From positions 37,224,816 to 37,288,815 of the forward strand of contig NC_092702.1 in assembly GCF_964275005.1 (NCBI RefSeq): 64,000 bases of DNA, given 5' to 3'. This document shows positions 15,001 to 23,719 of this stretch, piece by piece. The translations under genes and the position numbers were made by a program. This stretch comes from Diadema setosum (lineage: Eukaryota; Echinodermata; Echinoidea; Diadematoida; Diadematidae). The notes beneath the pieces were generated by a model. The model saw nothing but the letters and a program-made list of their open reading frames with translations. It was not told where the DNA came from and ran no database searches. The number at the start of each line of letters is the position of its first letter. Position 1 is the first letter of the stretch.

Positions 15001-16742
15001 ATTTTACATCCATCGATGCCTCTTTACTTTGCTGAGAAAAGAAGTTGGTGTCCTTCGATTCGGGGCATAAGGCATGAACCGATAGACCCTGATAAGCACG
15101 TCTGCTATCATCCATAGACACAGTATCACATCCTGAGGACCTGGTAGCGATGGCGGATGGAGGGCTTGAATGGGTGTGAATCAGTTGCTCGGCGTCTTGA
15201 GAGTTTGCAGATATTATCAATGGTCTCGACGTCTCGACTTCTCGACGTCTTTTCGACGAGTTAGACTCTTTATCCACTGTAAAACCACATCTAGGATTCC
15301 TCGTTTGAAGCGGAAGATCTCTGGAGAACATTCGTCGTTTTGATATGTCATCATTCTCAGGTAGGTGCCCTCTATACGTTGGGATGAGAACGTGTTGATG
15401 ATCTGTGTCCAAACCATCACCCATGCCACTGCTTGGTGTGGATTTCTGAAGTATCGGATGAAAGTGTGTTTCTCTTTGAGAGTGTGAGTGATGGGTGGCA
15501 CGTGTTTCATTGACATTGTGGGACGACTTGTTCGCACCAGGTACGATCAGATCCCCACCAGATTCTTCAGTATTTGTTACATCGTGCAAAGTTCCTGTGA
15601 TCTGTTCCACCGTTTGGGTCGATTCTTGTGACGGCAAGTTTTTGCGGGGAAAGGAACCGATTAAAGTATTTGCAGCATCAACATGGTCGACGCGTTCGTC
15701 AATGCGCTTTTTGATTCCATCCTCTACTTGACTAGTTTCGTCCGGTCCATTCTTTGAACTCATATGAGCGTGGTTAACATCTGTGCTCTCTGTCTTGAAG
15801 CTATCGCGATAAATCCGATCATAATAATGAGTGCCACCTGTCAGGAGATAAAATATGTTTATCAATAGACTGCCAAATCGGAATGTTTATCAATAGACTG
15901 CTTAATCAATAGAATGTTTATCAATAGACTGCCAAACCGGAATCATAGTGTAAAAGGGATTTACTTATTCCAACAATTGAATTTAAGCTAGGATCTGGGA
16001 ATGAAAAAAAGGTCCACATGTTTGATTTATCTATCTCAAATCAACATGAACGTAGTTGCACAAAACAACAATGTCTTTGTCACAATGGGTAAACCCAGTA
16101 AATAGGGCGTTGAGATTTCAACTGCGCAAAAATTAATGACGATTTACCTGTACAGTGTATTACTATATGGTCGGGCCCAAAATTTACGCCTTTCGTCTTC
16201 CAACTTCACAAGGTAGCGGTTTACGTGTAACAACAGAATACTAGTTGTTACTACTAGTATACTACTTCACTGGTGAGTGATGCAAGAAGAAGTATTGAAG
16301 GCAATGGATCAAAAATTTAGAGTGACACAAATCGAAAAAAAAAAATGACAACATGGAGGGAAAAAAGATAAGACCCAATTGCTAACCTTTGCTAACAAAG
16401 GTTAGCAGAGTTCACTCAAAGGACATGGGTAAGCATGCTTTCTGACATTAGTGTGTCGTTATTGCTTATTTCATATTTCCGTCAGAAAGCAATTTAAAGG
16501 TAGAAATACGTGCAGAAGAATAAATATGCACTACCTTTAACTTGTTCGAAATTTCTTGCCCGAAATTCGGCTGTCTTCTGGTGCGTGTCTCGCAGAGCTG
16601 CCAAAACGACGCACGCATCATCGGAGAGCCAATGCACCGAGTTAGGGTGAGGTGCTTTCCTGAGTGGAGTCCACACTCGAGACATGTCTGCTGGAGTCCT
16701 TGATATTCTGCTGTCAATAACGTGATTTCCTGGCTTAAACAT
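225..16742 (-). CDS. POLN: DNA polymerase nu (family A), 21 exons seen, 3' end outside window
   Basis: A family A DNA polymerase of the POLN type, a nuclear enzyme linked in vertebrates to translesion synthesis and crosslink repair. Exons, 5' to 3': 16535-16742, 14928-15837, 14680-14741, 14184-14219, 13612-13793, 13084-13235, 12570-12676, 11617-11753, 11158-11293, 10475-10539, 9260-9343, 8628-8723, 7308-7364, 5608-5661, 4769-4837, 3826-3895, 3071-3127, 2475-2589, 1716-1798, 769-840, 225-395. All phases join without a stop, giving about 974 codons. Landmarks are YTDGSSQL (N-terminal, as in POLN), DPKVASWLL, PVLSAMEVQGI, STSEAV, IHPLPELVL, KSTYVDG, TSWEQTTASSGRL, motif A DFQSMELR (about residue 828), O-helix RDRTKRIVYSVIYG (about 879-892) and AERQAVNFVVQG. 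YTDGS and the residue-by-residue fit of several blocks favour POLN over POLQ. Palm motif C (HDE region) is off the left edge. A stop lies 24 bases upstream in frame of the chosen start. Confidence 0.93.
769..840 (-). CDS. POLN: POLN exon 20 (followed by GC-AG intron)
   Basis: Codes GPERLAETLGVSKDDAKAF then TKSFL. The only in-frame 5' splice site is CTAG/gcaagt, a GC donor with otherwise perfect consensus; phase 1 joins exactly with exon 21. Confidence 0.92.
   Translation of the reverse strand, partial: DPRDWQRLLVCPKMMLKRSPKAS
1003..1090. repeat. Low-complexity ATT/ATC-rich tract
   Basis: Imperfect ATC/ATT trinucleotide tract inside the POLN intron between exons 19 and 20. No gene signal. 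Confidence 0.7.
1716..1798 (-). CDS. POLN: POLN exon 19 (O-helix, motif B)
   Basis: Codes RDRTKRIVYSVIYGVG, the fingers O-helix: Arg, Lys and Tyr occupy the conserved nucleotide-binding positions. The acceptor ACTGAG is unusual but fits phase and alignment. Confidence 0.92.
2475..2589 (-). CDS. POLN: POLN exon 18 (catalytic motif A)
   Basis: Codes motif A as D-F-Q-S-M-E-L-R then LLAHLSKD. The Asp is a metal ligand of the palm in this family. The usual order is S-Q, here it is Q-S. The exon ends inside a Trp codon; the donor gtacct is weak, but it restores an exact 14-residue fit across to exon 19. Confidence 0.93.
3071..3127 (-). CDS. POLN: POLN exon 17 (lead into motif A)
   Basis: Codes LRMREPFVSHDGWTFVAA and supplies the first base of the motif A aspartate codon. 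Donor gtaaat. Confidence 0.93.
3602..3755 (+). mobile_element. Possible SINE remnant with box-B-like sequence
   Basis: GGATTCGAATCC resembles a tRNA B box. About 100 bases further on is a hairpin-like tail (AGCACC...CGGGTGAAAAAGCGCC) similar to SINE/L2 3' ends. No clear A box or target duplication, so it is a decayed copy at best. Confidence 0.45.
3826..3895 (-). CDS. POLN: POLN exon 16 (NIQNIPRQPV)
   Basis: Codes the N-x-Q-N-I-P segment that follows the GRL motif, then an acidic stretch. Donor gttaag, phase 1. Confidence 0.92.
4730..4764. repeat. (AC)n microsatellite beside POLN exon 15 donor
   Basis: A near-perfect dinucleotide run that on the minus strand is (GT)n and starts within the first bases of the intron. 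Confidence 0.95.
4769..4837 (-). CDS. POLN: POLN exon 15 (TSWEQTTASSGRL)
   Basis: A 69 bp phase-0 exon with the T-x-W-x-Q-T-x-x-x-x-G-R-L primer/template-binding motif. Its donor gtaagt runs straight into a (GT)n microsatellite. Confidence 0.95.
4885..4907. repeat. GGAGGTACT hairpin
   Basis: A perfect 9 bp stem (GGAGGTACT / AGTACCTCC) with a 5-base loop, flanked by a doubled GTAACCATGG. Related in sequence to hairpins at 23697 and 32731. Confidence 0.75.
5608..5661 (-). CDS. POLN: POLN exon 14 (KSTYVDG)
   Basis: A 54 bp phase-0 exon coding LVKMKSTYVDGIVDYITR. An alternative donor two bases upstream exists (C/gtgtac), but CGT/gtacgt keeps the frame. Confidence 0.9.
5744..6872. mobile_element. 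Candidate TIR element containing a LINE fragment
   Basis: Perfect 14 bp inverted ends CCAGTTCGGAGTTA (5744-5757) and its complement (6859-6872). A shared subterminal block TTGGTCCGAATGACCTTT occurs near both ends in direct orientation. Inside lies the RT fragment at 6198-6620. No clear target duplication, so this may be two partial copies. Confidence 0.5.
5920..6625 (-). mobile_element. 5'-truncated non-LTR retrotransposon (LINE) fragment
   Basis: The minus strand from 6620 to 6198 encodes the C-terminal part of a jockey/L2-type reverse transcriptase ORF: IHKLQKRSIRLI, then a closing block with N-Y-N-T-R, Y-H-G-P-I-L-W-N-T-L-P and FKRLYK. This G-P-x-L-W-N-x-L-P ending is typical of these elements. 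The fragment ends with a short AT-rich 3' region and a GAAT-repeat tail near 5920. No catalytic RT motif remains. Confidence 0.82.
7308..7364 (-). CDS. POLN: POLN exon 13 (IHPLPELVL)
   Basis: A 57 bp phase-0 exon coding 19 residues around LRGIHPLPELVLSFRQ, the conserved thumb helix before K-x-K-S-T-Y. Confidence 0.93.
7644..8209. mobile_element. 566 bp MITE with TAA target duplication
   Basis: Termini AGGGCTTTTTACACTTGT and ACAAGTGTAAAAAGCCCT are perfect inverted repeats flanked by TAA on both sides (7641-7643, 8210-8212). A TWA duplication suggests the PIF/Harbinger superfamily. The body holds repeated palindromes (CACCGATAGTACGGGACTA units; two GCACCGCAATTGCGGTGC). No ORF. It lies in the POLN intron between exons 12 and 13. 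Confidence 0.9.
8287..8336. repeat. (TA)n microsatellite
   Basis: A run of about 25 TA units inside a POLN intron. Confidence 0.9.
8628..8723 (-). CDS. POLN: POLN exon 12 (VLFEELKL, STSEAV)
   Basis: Codes VLFEELKL and the S-T-S/N-E-x-V block of the thumb domain. Phase 0 at both ends; donor GTG/gttggt. Confidence 0.92.
9260..9343 (-). CDS. POLN: POLN exon 11
   Basis: Codes AKAEMRCYRAAGHPFQINSH and QLRQ, the thumb-entry segment (A-G-x-x-F-x-I-x-S-x-x-Q-L). Starting after TAATAG preserves both phase 0 and the residue spacing of the vertebrate protein. Confidence 0.88.
10475..10539 (-). CDS. POLN: POLN exon 10 (MEVQGIKV)
   Basis: Codes AMEVQGIKVSGETLHEYGG, the conserved polymerase N-terminal block (M-E-x-x-G-I-x-V). 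Donor CAG/gtatgt. Confidence 0.93.
10800..10954. mobile_element. 155 bp MITE, GGGGTGTTTCATCAA ends
   Basis: Terminal inverted repeats GGGGTGTTTCATCAA / TTGATGAAACACCCC. Inside is a perfect 12 bp stem GTCAGCGCCGAC-aacc-GTCGGCGCTGAC, with a third copy of the arm near the right end. No coding capacity. It lies in the POLN intron between exons 9 and 10. Confidence 0.88.
11158..11293 (-). CDS. POLN: POLN exon 9
   Basis: Codes the helical link into the polymerase domain and ends in KLTPVLS, the start of the family A P-x-L-x-x-M-E block completed by exon 10. Clean ATTGCAG acceptor and gtaaga donor. Confidence 0.92.
11617..11753 (-). CDS. POLN: POLN exon 8 (DPKVASWLL)
   Basis: Contains YPSWEVFDPKVASWLLNPDN, a hallmark of the exonuclease-like domain shared by POLN, POLQ and bacterial Pol I. 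Acceptor TTTCAG; the donor CTG/gtctgt is weak but is the one that keeps phase 0. Confidence 0.9.
11995..12140. repeat. AT-rich low-complexity tract
   Basis: (TA)n followed by ATAAATA-type repeats, in a POLN intron. Confidence 0.9.
12570..12676 (-). CDS. POLN: POLN exon 7
   Basis: Codes TFLLNLLDCKITKVCFYAQE onward, matching in spacing the vertebrate POLN segment that precedes the DP-A-W-L block. Acceptor CAACAG, donor GAG/gtaagt. Confidence 0.88.
13084..13235 (-). CDS. POLN: POLN exon 6
   Basis: Codes the next part of the inactive exonuclease-like domain (GKASFILVSILV and neighbours). Acceptor GCTTAG, donor AA/gtatgt in phase 2. Confidence 0.8.
13612..13793 (-). CDS. POLN: POLN exon 5 (YTDGS block)
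   Basis: Carries ALMTMIYTDGSSQL, the first segment clearly collinear with vertebrate POLN, at the start of the exonuclease-like region that has lost proofreading residues in this family. Acceptor GTGCAG, donor AGT/gtatgc. Confidence 0.85.
14184..14219 (-). CDS. POLN: POLN exon 4 (36 bp microexon)
   Basis: A 36 bp exon coding QPFCITCNHET, with acceptor ATAAG and donor CAG/gtaaga. It is required by phase between exons 3 and 5. The Cys-x-x-Cys...His pattern is suggestive but too short to call a zinc site. Confidence 0.6.
14680..14741 (-). CDS. POLN: POLN exon 3
   Basis: A 62 bp exon between a CCACAG acceptor and a gtgagt donor, starting with one base and ending with one base. It is the link that reconciles exon 2 (phase 2) with exon 4. 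It codes VDTSVGLKRKLVPF and neighbours. Confidence 0.7.
14928..15837 (-). CDS. POLN: POLN exon 2, 303-codon disordered linker
   Basis: A single 910 bp exon (phase 1 in, phase 2 out) rich in Ser, Thr, Asp, His and Lys/Arg, with no fold visible; it reads as an intrinsically disordered N-terminal region. Acceptor CTGACAG and donor AAG/gtaaca are clear. It makes this protein longer than vertebrate POLN (about 900 residues). Confidence 0.8.
16381..16408. repeat. Perfect hairpin GCTAACCTTTG
   Basis: GCTAACCTTTG, 4-base loop, CAAAGGTTAGC. It lies in the POLN intron between exons 1 and 2; function unknown. Confidence 0.7.
16535..16742 (-). CDS. POLN: POLN exon 1 (start codon)
   Basis: Codes residues 1-69, from MFKPGNHVID to NFEQVKG, ending in phase 1 before a gtagtg donor. 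The upstream in-frame TAA supports the ATG, but a CTAG just before the ATG could instead be an acceptor for an untranslated first exon. The sequence is hydrophilic with no domain recognised. Confidence 0.6.
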
Positions 16743-16744
16743 AA

Positions 16745-18060
16745 CTAGGGTACAATGTACTTATCGTAAGATTTAGTTATTCGTCTCTTTACGTCAAATA
16801 CTCTACAGTATTTAACTTAGTTGCAACCTGTCACCGCAAACCTTTCTCCCTCATTTACTTCACCATGCAAACCTTCAAGTTCAAACAACACACAACTTGC
16901 CATTCTTGTGATGTATAATAAATGTAGGCCAAAAAAGTCGGCAAATATGTCGCACCCGACAGGTCACGAGAAAGCTAGTGCATGATGTCTTTATCACAAA
17001 TATCTTTCTTACACAAATACATTCCTACATCCTGCTGTGCAAGGGCCCTAAAAAAAAGAAAAAAAAAAACACTAAATGAACCAATGCCGTCTCTTTTCCA
17101 CGTCCTCTTCACGAAATCACACACATGAGAGAGTCTTTAGAAGCAGCTTGCTGGAACGACTACTTGTCTTTTTCTATCATGCAACATAGTCGAGCCATGG
17201 ATCGAGGCGGGGGGAGGGGGAGTCGAGGATGTGGGAGATGCATATGGTACGAAACATTTTCCTCTCACACGTGAAAGCTTTTGCTTCGGACTGTCTAACG
17301 TTAGTAAAAACGACACGGCTCAGACTAGACTCCATTTTAGATCTATATCTAGTCTAGATCTAGGCCCATCTAGGTTAAGATCATTAGTGATTTGTTTGTT
17401 TGGTATGTAGCCGCCGTTGGAATGAACGAGGTCCCTTAACCCTTAATTCGGACTCGCCGGCCAGATGCATATGCGATATGCATGGGTCGAGTATACTGTC
17501 TTTACTAATACTAGGGCCTAGGCCTACTAGGCCCCTACTGCTAGCTAACACTGGCACTCACAGGTCTACGTGCGCGTGGTTGACCTAGACAGAAAGATCC
17601 GTCTGTCCGGAGGAGTCTTTTATTTTTTGACGTTATCGCTCTCCTCCGGAGGGGATCCGTGAAGCCAGACGCAGTCTCCGCGGAACATTTCCCCGACGAC
17701 CAGATACAGACCGATCTTTCGGTCAAGGTTGACCATACTCTACTACGGGGTCTCTTCTTGGGATCTATGCTACTCAGATAAAATAGAGTGTCTAGACCCT
17801 GTCCCTAGTATTAAAAAGACGACAGATCAGAGGAAGAGACTCTGCTAAACGAGGGTGTATTTCAAGGGTAGATGTCTAACACAGTTAGAATATTATCTCA
17901 GGCCTATTACCGACTGTACAGTCGCATAGAGGCTACTCGAGTAGGCCTACCTAGTTCCCCCCCCCCCCCCCAGACTCTAGCTATTGTTATACTATACTAT
18001 AACGTTAGACACATCTAGGCCTACACAAGTTTCAAGAAGCGACCCCGGGGTTAGTAGGTA
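16745..18060. other. POLN upstream region, rich in CTAG words
   Basis: No exon recognised. It should hold the POLN promoter and any untranslated first exon. From about 17280 it is unusually dense in CTAG, AGGCCTA and TCTAGAC words, with a poly-C run at 17957-17971. No TATA box is convincing. Confidence 0.5.
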
Positions 18061-18065
18061 TGGTA

Positions 18066-18559
18066 GGGGTACCACCTATCGGCAGGGTACCTTGGCATCG
18101 GCACCCTGCGTATCATGGCTGTTTGCGCGTAGAACGAAAAGGTTCGCGCGGGATTATCTAGATCGAAGTGTCATTAGCTATAAACACAATAAAAACGAAG
18201 AAACGAAAATCAAACTCAAACACAAACTAAGAAACCAAACTAAACACGTTTCAATTACACATCCGCTCAGTAACGGCTGTGAAATTCACGTGTAGGCCTA
18301 TTACCTATTGAGGGGAAGGGGTGCCGATCGCTAGGTAGGCCTACCCTAATAAGCTGCGCGAAGAAAACGGATGGCATGCACTAAAATTGCGCTATTTTAA
18401 AACGGAGATTCATAATCAACTAGACGGTCACGACATTCAAAACTGCAGTATTAATGGCATATTTGAGGTAAGAATTAGGCGAATTTGTTTTATATTTTTA
18501 GAATAAACAAGCTAACAACAACTGTTACAGATCCTTAGGGTGACGATAGGTGGTACCCC
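18066..18559. mobile_element. Possible MITE bounded by 16 bp inverted repeats
   Basis: GGGGTACCACCTATCG at 18066-18081 has its exact complement at 18544-18559; similarity continues weakly outside. No clear target duplication or ORF. Confidence 0.45.
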
Positions 18560-19150
18560 CAATGCTACTGCCCTAACGTTTATACACTTACAGGGTGATA
18601 CGGAGCTGCCATTTACAATTTAGCAGCCCATTAAGATTCAAGTGGTAGTGCCTCTAACGTTAAAGTCCTTTTGACCCTTGCAGCTTTTCAGTTGAGGATC
18701 TAGCTCCTGGAGTGGTTTTAATAGGTGACTTTAGACCAACTTTAGACCAAACACTGGTTTATTTTAGACGTCTAACGTTACTTTAAATAATAACGTTAGC
18801 AGAATACGAGCCTGACGAGTCTCTTTGCACGTACCGCGTGAAATAGGTCTACGTCTAGATCTATAGCACTTAACTTTCCTCTTTTTGTTGTTGTAGTCAT
18901 GGAATTTAATCACATGTAAATTTGTACAATGTATTGTTATGTTACTCACGTTTATTTCCTGTAGGATCTAATCTCCCTTTCTGCAGGAGCTAGAGATCAA
19001 TGCACAACGAACAGTCGAAAAAATGTGGAGGTCATCCAGAATGTCCAAAGATCCCAAAACTGCTTAAAAACGTTACGCACCCGCACTAGACTACGAAAGG
19101 TCGCGTCCCGCGTCGTGATCGGTGGTAGTACAATGTACTGTAGGGTCTAC

Positions 19151-19386
19151 GGGGGTGTTGCAAGAAACTTGCAATTAATTGCAAGTCCCCAAAATCTATT
19201 GCAAATCCTGAAATCCATTGCAAATTTGCAATCAATTGCAAGTTGCAATCAATTCTGTTGCAAGAAAGATGCAATTGATTGCAAATCGATTGCATCTCTG
19301 CAATCAATTGCTAATCAATTGCAACTTTGCAATAGATTCAGGGGTAGTTGCAAATTTTGCAATCGATTTGCAATAGATTGCAAATG
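19151..19386. repeat. TTGCAA-word repeat, copy A
   Basis: Starts GGGGGTGTTGCAAGAAA and continues as a chain of 8-16 bp palindromic words such as TTGCAATTAATTGCAA, TTGCAATCAATTGCAA and GCAATCGATTTGC. Open frames here are by-products. A second copy in opposite orientation lies at 27566-27721. Confidence 0.85.
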
Positions 19387-19565
19387 TCATAATTGCGGCT
19401 GCTTATATAGATGCTGGGAGACAAATCTCCAAATTTGATCATTTCTTGTAAGAAAAAGGAAGAAAATATTCCGTATAAATGACATTTTTATGTAATGTAT
19501 GATTGTGTAAGATACTTTTTTTAACATACACAAAGTGTATAAGGGGTTACTCAGTATACTAGTTT

Positions 19566-21113
19566 ATGAATCGGCATGTGGTCGGTCGGGCAGTCCTTTG
19601 CAAATCTTGCGTCGCGAACTCCATCTACAGTTTTGAAGCAATTTTGATGAAACTTAGGTTACATGATGACATCGAAGGGAAGATGTGCAAGACGTTTTTT
19701 TGTCTTTATCGGAGAAAGCGTTGCCATGGTAACCACAATTTCCAAAAAAAAAAACCTTGTGGAGTAAACTACTGCCACAGTATTTGAGTAATTCATTTCA
19801 AATTTTATGTGTATAATGATCTTTAGGTGTAGTTATATAAGAAACACTTTGTGTTTGTACCCGACAAGGCGTTGCCATGGTAACGGCATATTTTCTTGAA
19901 AATCTTGTGGAGTGAACTCCTTCCACAATTTTGAGGCACTTGAACTCAAATTTGGTGTACATAATGACATTGAGGTGTAGATGTGCAAGACACGTTTTTT
20001 TGTGTTTGTCGGAGAAAGCGTTGCCATGGTAACCACAAATTTCCCAAAACGTTGTGGAGTGAACTACTTTCACAGTATTTAAGCAATTTGTTTCAAATTT
20101 GGTATGTATAATGATCTATAAGTGTAGTTATGCAGGACACACTTTGTGTTTGTACCTGACTGGGCGTTGCGTTGAGAAAGCGTTGCCATGGTAACCACAA
20201 ATTTCCCAAAACGTTGTGGAGTGAACTACTTTCACAGTATTTAAGCAATTTGTTTCAAATTTGGTATGTATAATGATCTATAAGTGTAGTTATGCAGGAC
20301 ACACTTTGTGTTTGTACCTGACTGGGCGTTGCCATGGTAACGGCAATTTTTTTTCTTTGAAAATCATGTGGGGTGAAACTATTTCGAGTTTTAAGGCAAT
20401 GGAACTCAAATTTGGTGTACATGATGTCATTGAGGTGTAGACGTGTAAGACATGTCTTTTGTGTTTGTCAGAGAAAGCGTTGCCATGGTAACCGCAATTT
20501 TCCAAAAACCTTTCATAGTATTTAAGCAATTCGTTTCAAATTTGGTATGTATAATGATCTATAGGTGCAATTATGCAAGACACACTTAATTGTGTTTGAA
20601 CCCGACAAGGCGTTGCCATGGTAACGGCACATTTTCTTGAAAATCTTAAGATTTGAACTTCTTTCACTATTTTGAAGCAACTGAACTCAAATTTGGTGTA
20701 CATAATGACATTGAGGTGTAGATATGCAACACATGTTTTTGTGTGTCTGTCGGGGAAAGCGTTGCCATGGTAACTACCCAAAACATTGCTGAACGAACTA
20801 TTAGTTTATTTATTTCAAATTCAGTATGTAGGGCGTGAAATGATCCAAAGGTGTAGTAATATGCAAGACACTCTTTGTGTTTGTATGTGACGTGTTGCCA
20901 TGGTTACTGCATATTTTCTTCAAATCTTTTTCAGTGAACTACTTCCACAATTGTGAAGTACCTGTAGTCAAATTCACCAGGTACTCACGAGGTACTACAT
21001 ATATGTATACACACACACAGACACACACACAAACACACATAGCAAGGTCAGTGCAAATTTGTGATGGACACATTTAACAAGAGTATAGTTGAAATTCTGT
21101 TGTCATGGAAACA
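19566..21113. repeat. Tandem array of about 150 bp units carrying an RFX/X-box palindrome
   Basis: Nine GTTGCCATGGTAAC-type palindromes at 19720, 19871, 20020, 20182, 20328, 20479, 20612, 20761 and 20894 (last has TTAC), plus a diverged GTTGTCATGGAAAC at 21099. Intervals are about 130-165 bp. Two sub-unit types alternate (AAATTTGGTGTACATAATGA and AAATTTGGTATGTATAATGA cores). About 150 bases are duplicated exactly (about 20022-20170 and 20184-20332). No stable ORF. Confidence 0.92.
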
Positions 21114-23096
21114 GTGCATTTTGACCCTAAACTCAAGTTTAAAAATGCAGATTTAAATTCACCTGCAGTTTTCAGGAAATTCAGAAGAAATTTTGGCGCA
21201 TGTCAGGATGGTACTTTAAAGGTGCACTTCAAGTATTTATTAAAGCAGCTGTAAGCACTAGAATGACATTTTTTAATGACGTAAAGTATGAATATGATGC
21301 ATTACATGATATACACCATACCACACTAAAATTAACCTACTGTATATGCTCAATATTCTGCAAGTTATATATCTTCATGAATTTCCCAAGACAGCTGCTA
21401 CATGTATCCATGAATTTGAAGACACACAAAAATATCAACTCTGACACTGACATTAGGGTCCATCTGCAAACATATATTTCTACATTCAGTACTTTGTACC
21501 CCACAATCATGAATTGAACTACTTGCACAATTTGCCTCAGTCTTGATAAATATTTGTTAAATATATGGCGCGTACAGTATCGCAAATTAAGCTTGCTCCT
21601 CATCCACCCCCCCCCCCCATTTGCCCCATATCAGATGATGCTGGGCAATTGATGACAAGACATGATGGAGACAAAAGACACACTGTCTCTCTGAACAAGA
21701 CAGCATGCACTTTCACAGATATGTAGGACCCCTATATTGTACCTCTTTTCTTGTTGCTCTCATATTGAAAGAAATGTTCATATAATGACTGATAGTACAG
21801 AGAAATGTGCAAAAGAAAAGCATACTACAAGTATGAAAAGGCAGTTAATGAGAATGCACACATTGCTGAGTACAGAAGAGCCAATTACACGTGTACTTAG
21901 TATACACTCCTCATTATGAAACACTAGTTACACCTACAAAATGAGAAGGGTTGAGTAAATCAAAGTGTTACATATTATTATGATATATGTAACATTAAAC
22001 TACTGGAATAATTACTAGGTTCAATAATTCATTACTGCTGATTGTTTGTTTCTTGTATGTTGCTCCATACATAGCTCCCTATTCACTGTGTGATTGACTC
22101 CATTAAAACAGTGAACAAAGAGTAATGTTTTCAATAATCCCTTGCTTGTGATTTTTCTATTTGTTTTTATGTTTTTTTAAATCAATAATCAGATTCATTT
22201 ATACTTAAAACTGACAAATTGAATGAACATTCTCTGTAACATGCTTAATTGCAAACTGGTTGACAGTCTGCTGGAAACCCTTCAGTCAACTACCTGTAGC
22301 TATCCTCATAAGCAGGATTACTTCATATGCTCTCTTCCAAGGACATGTAGGCCTATCGCTAAATGTGTCAAAGCCTCGATCCACATTGAAATCTGTATTC
22401 TATACCTTATGTCTTCTCTGCAGTTCAGCACGACTGAACACATACATATGCAGTGTATGACATGAACATCTTCATGATAACATCATGCACTCACATCTGA
22501 ATTACACCAAGTTTCTCTTCCCATTGCATAAACCCTATCTATCCCAGATCATACCATCAACTGAGCTCAAAATTAACCCACATCTATGGCTGAATACTCA
22601 TGTGTGTGTTCCCCACTGTCATGCACTCATGCATATCTTTTAAGCATGCATGGTCATAGAGGTACTAATATAGTACTGAATATCAAGACAACCACGCATA
22701 AAGTTAGCTTATCTACATGTAACTTATCTGCATTTGTATACTTGTGCTGTGATCTACTCATACAAACATGTCTTTATTAAGTTTAAGGTAACCAAATGTT
22801 ACAGCGAAAAATACTTCTGACGTGCAGAACTGTTAATTTTTGCCCAAAAATGTATGCAAATGCCCTAGAAATGTGTTCAATTATGCTACAATATCACGAT
22901 GTCAATTGGGAAACGACATATTAACCAAAAAAGATCCACCATTGTGTTCACTGTATACTGTACATGTAACTTTGTACAACTGATTAGTACTGTAATCTGC
23001 AAATTGGCCCATAGCAGTATCTACTGATCTTTTGTGCTAGTGTGAAACAGATACAGCTTGTTGGAAAATATGGTTTACTACATATCTCGTAACTAC
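21114..23096. other. Intergenic, no gene seen
   Basis: AT-rich single-copy-looking DNA with a poly-C tract at about 21606-21618. Short ORFs have no recognisable content. Confidence 0.5.
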
Positions 23097-23223
23097 CTTC
23101 TAGCCTTCTAGTGGGAACTATCCCAGGACCCATGAATGCAATACAAATAAGTGGTTCAATTGCTGAGAAATCAAATTCAGTGCCATCTTGCCACAGCACA
23201 GGTTCATCTGCCCCCAGGTGGTG
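23097..23223 (-). CDS. Possible orphan exon or gene relic
   Basis: An open stretch reading ADEPVLWQDGTEFDFS and onward, ending at a GAAG/gtagtt donor with an AG acceptor upstream. W-x-D-G-T-x-F-D-F is reminiscent of the C-type lectin W-x-D-G-x-x-F-D block, but the expected N-W that follows is absent. I cannot assign a gene. Confidence 0.25.
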
Positions 23224-23696
23224 CTACACAACTGTAAACAAGATCAAGATCATCATAATTTCAACCAGTACTTATTAAAGAACTTTTTTTTTTACCACCA
23301 AGAAACATGAAATGTCTCACAATATACCTTGGCAGTTTTGAGTTCGATGATGTCCTTAAATACAACTGTTTGTTATTTTGAATGTTCCTTATTCTAAAGG
23401 TTTGATAGCCTGAAATGGAATATGGCTGAGACTTACAAGCCTTCAGAGTAACAAACCATATTTTGTGGTTTGAATAACAAAACAAGGACCAGTGAACTGT
23501 TACCTTGGAGATTATGAATACAGTAGTAGCTGTATTTACGGTGTATAATGGACCAGGGTAAGGAAAAAAAATATAATAAAACATGTCCATAGACATGATG
23601 TTCATGGCCAGATTACTCTTGTATATTTAAGTTATAATTGTCCTACAGCTCTCTAGAAACTCAAACTGTGGTGCTTTACAGTGTACATACATATAC

Positions 23697-23719
23697 CAGG
23701 GAGGTGAGTCACCTCCCTG
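23697..23719. repeat. 23 bp palindrome centred on an AP-1-type site
   Basis: CAGGGAGGTGA-G-TCACCTCCCTG is a perfect inverted repeat around one base, with TGAGTCA at its centre. Confidence 0.8.

Noticed and set aside
225..16742. Assignment to DNA polymerase theta (POLQ)
   Set aside because: No helicase-like domain upstream. The N-terminal YTDGS block and exact spacing of several segments match POLN.
19566..21113. Coding repeats, suggested by several similar ORFs on the minus strand
   Set aside because: Frames break between units and the ORFs follow the repeat rather than any protein pattern.
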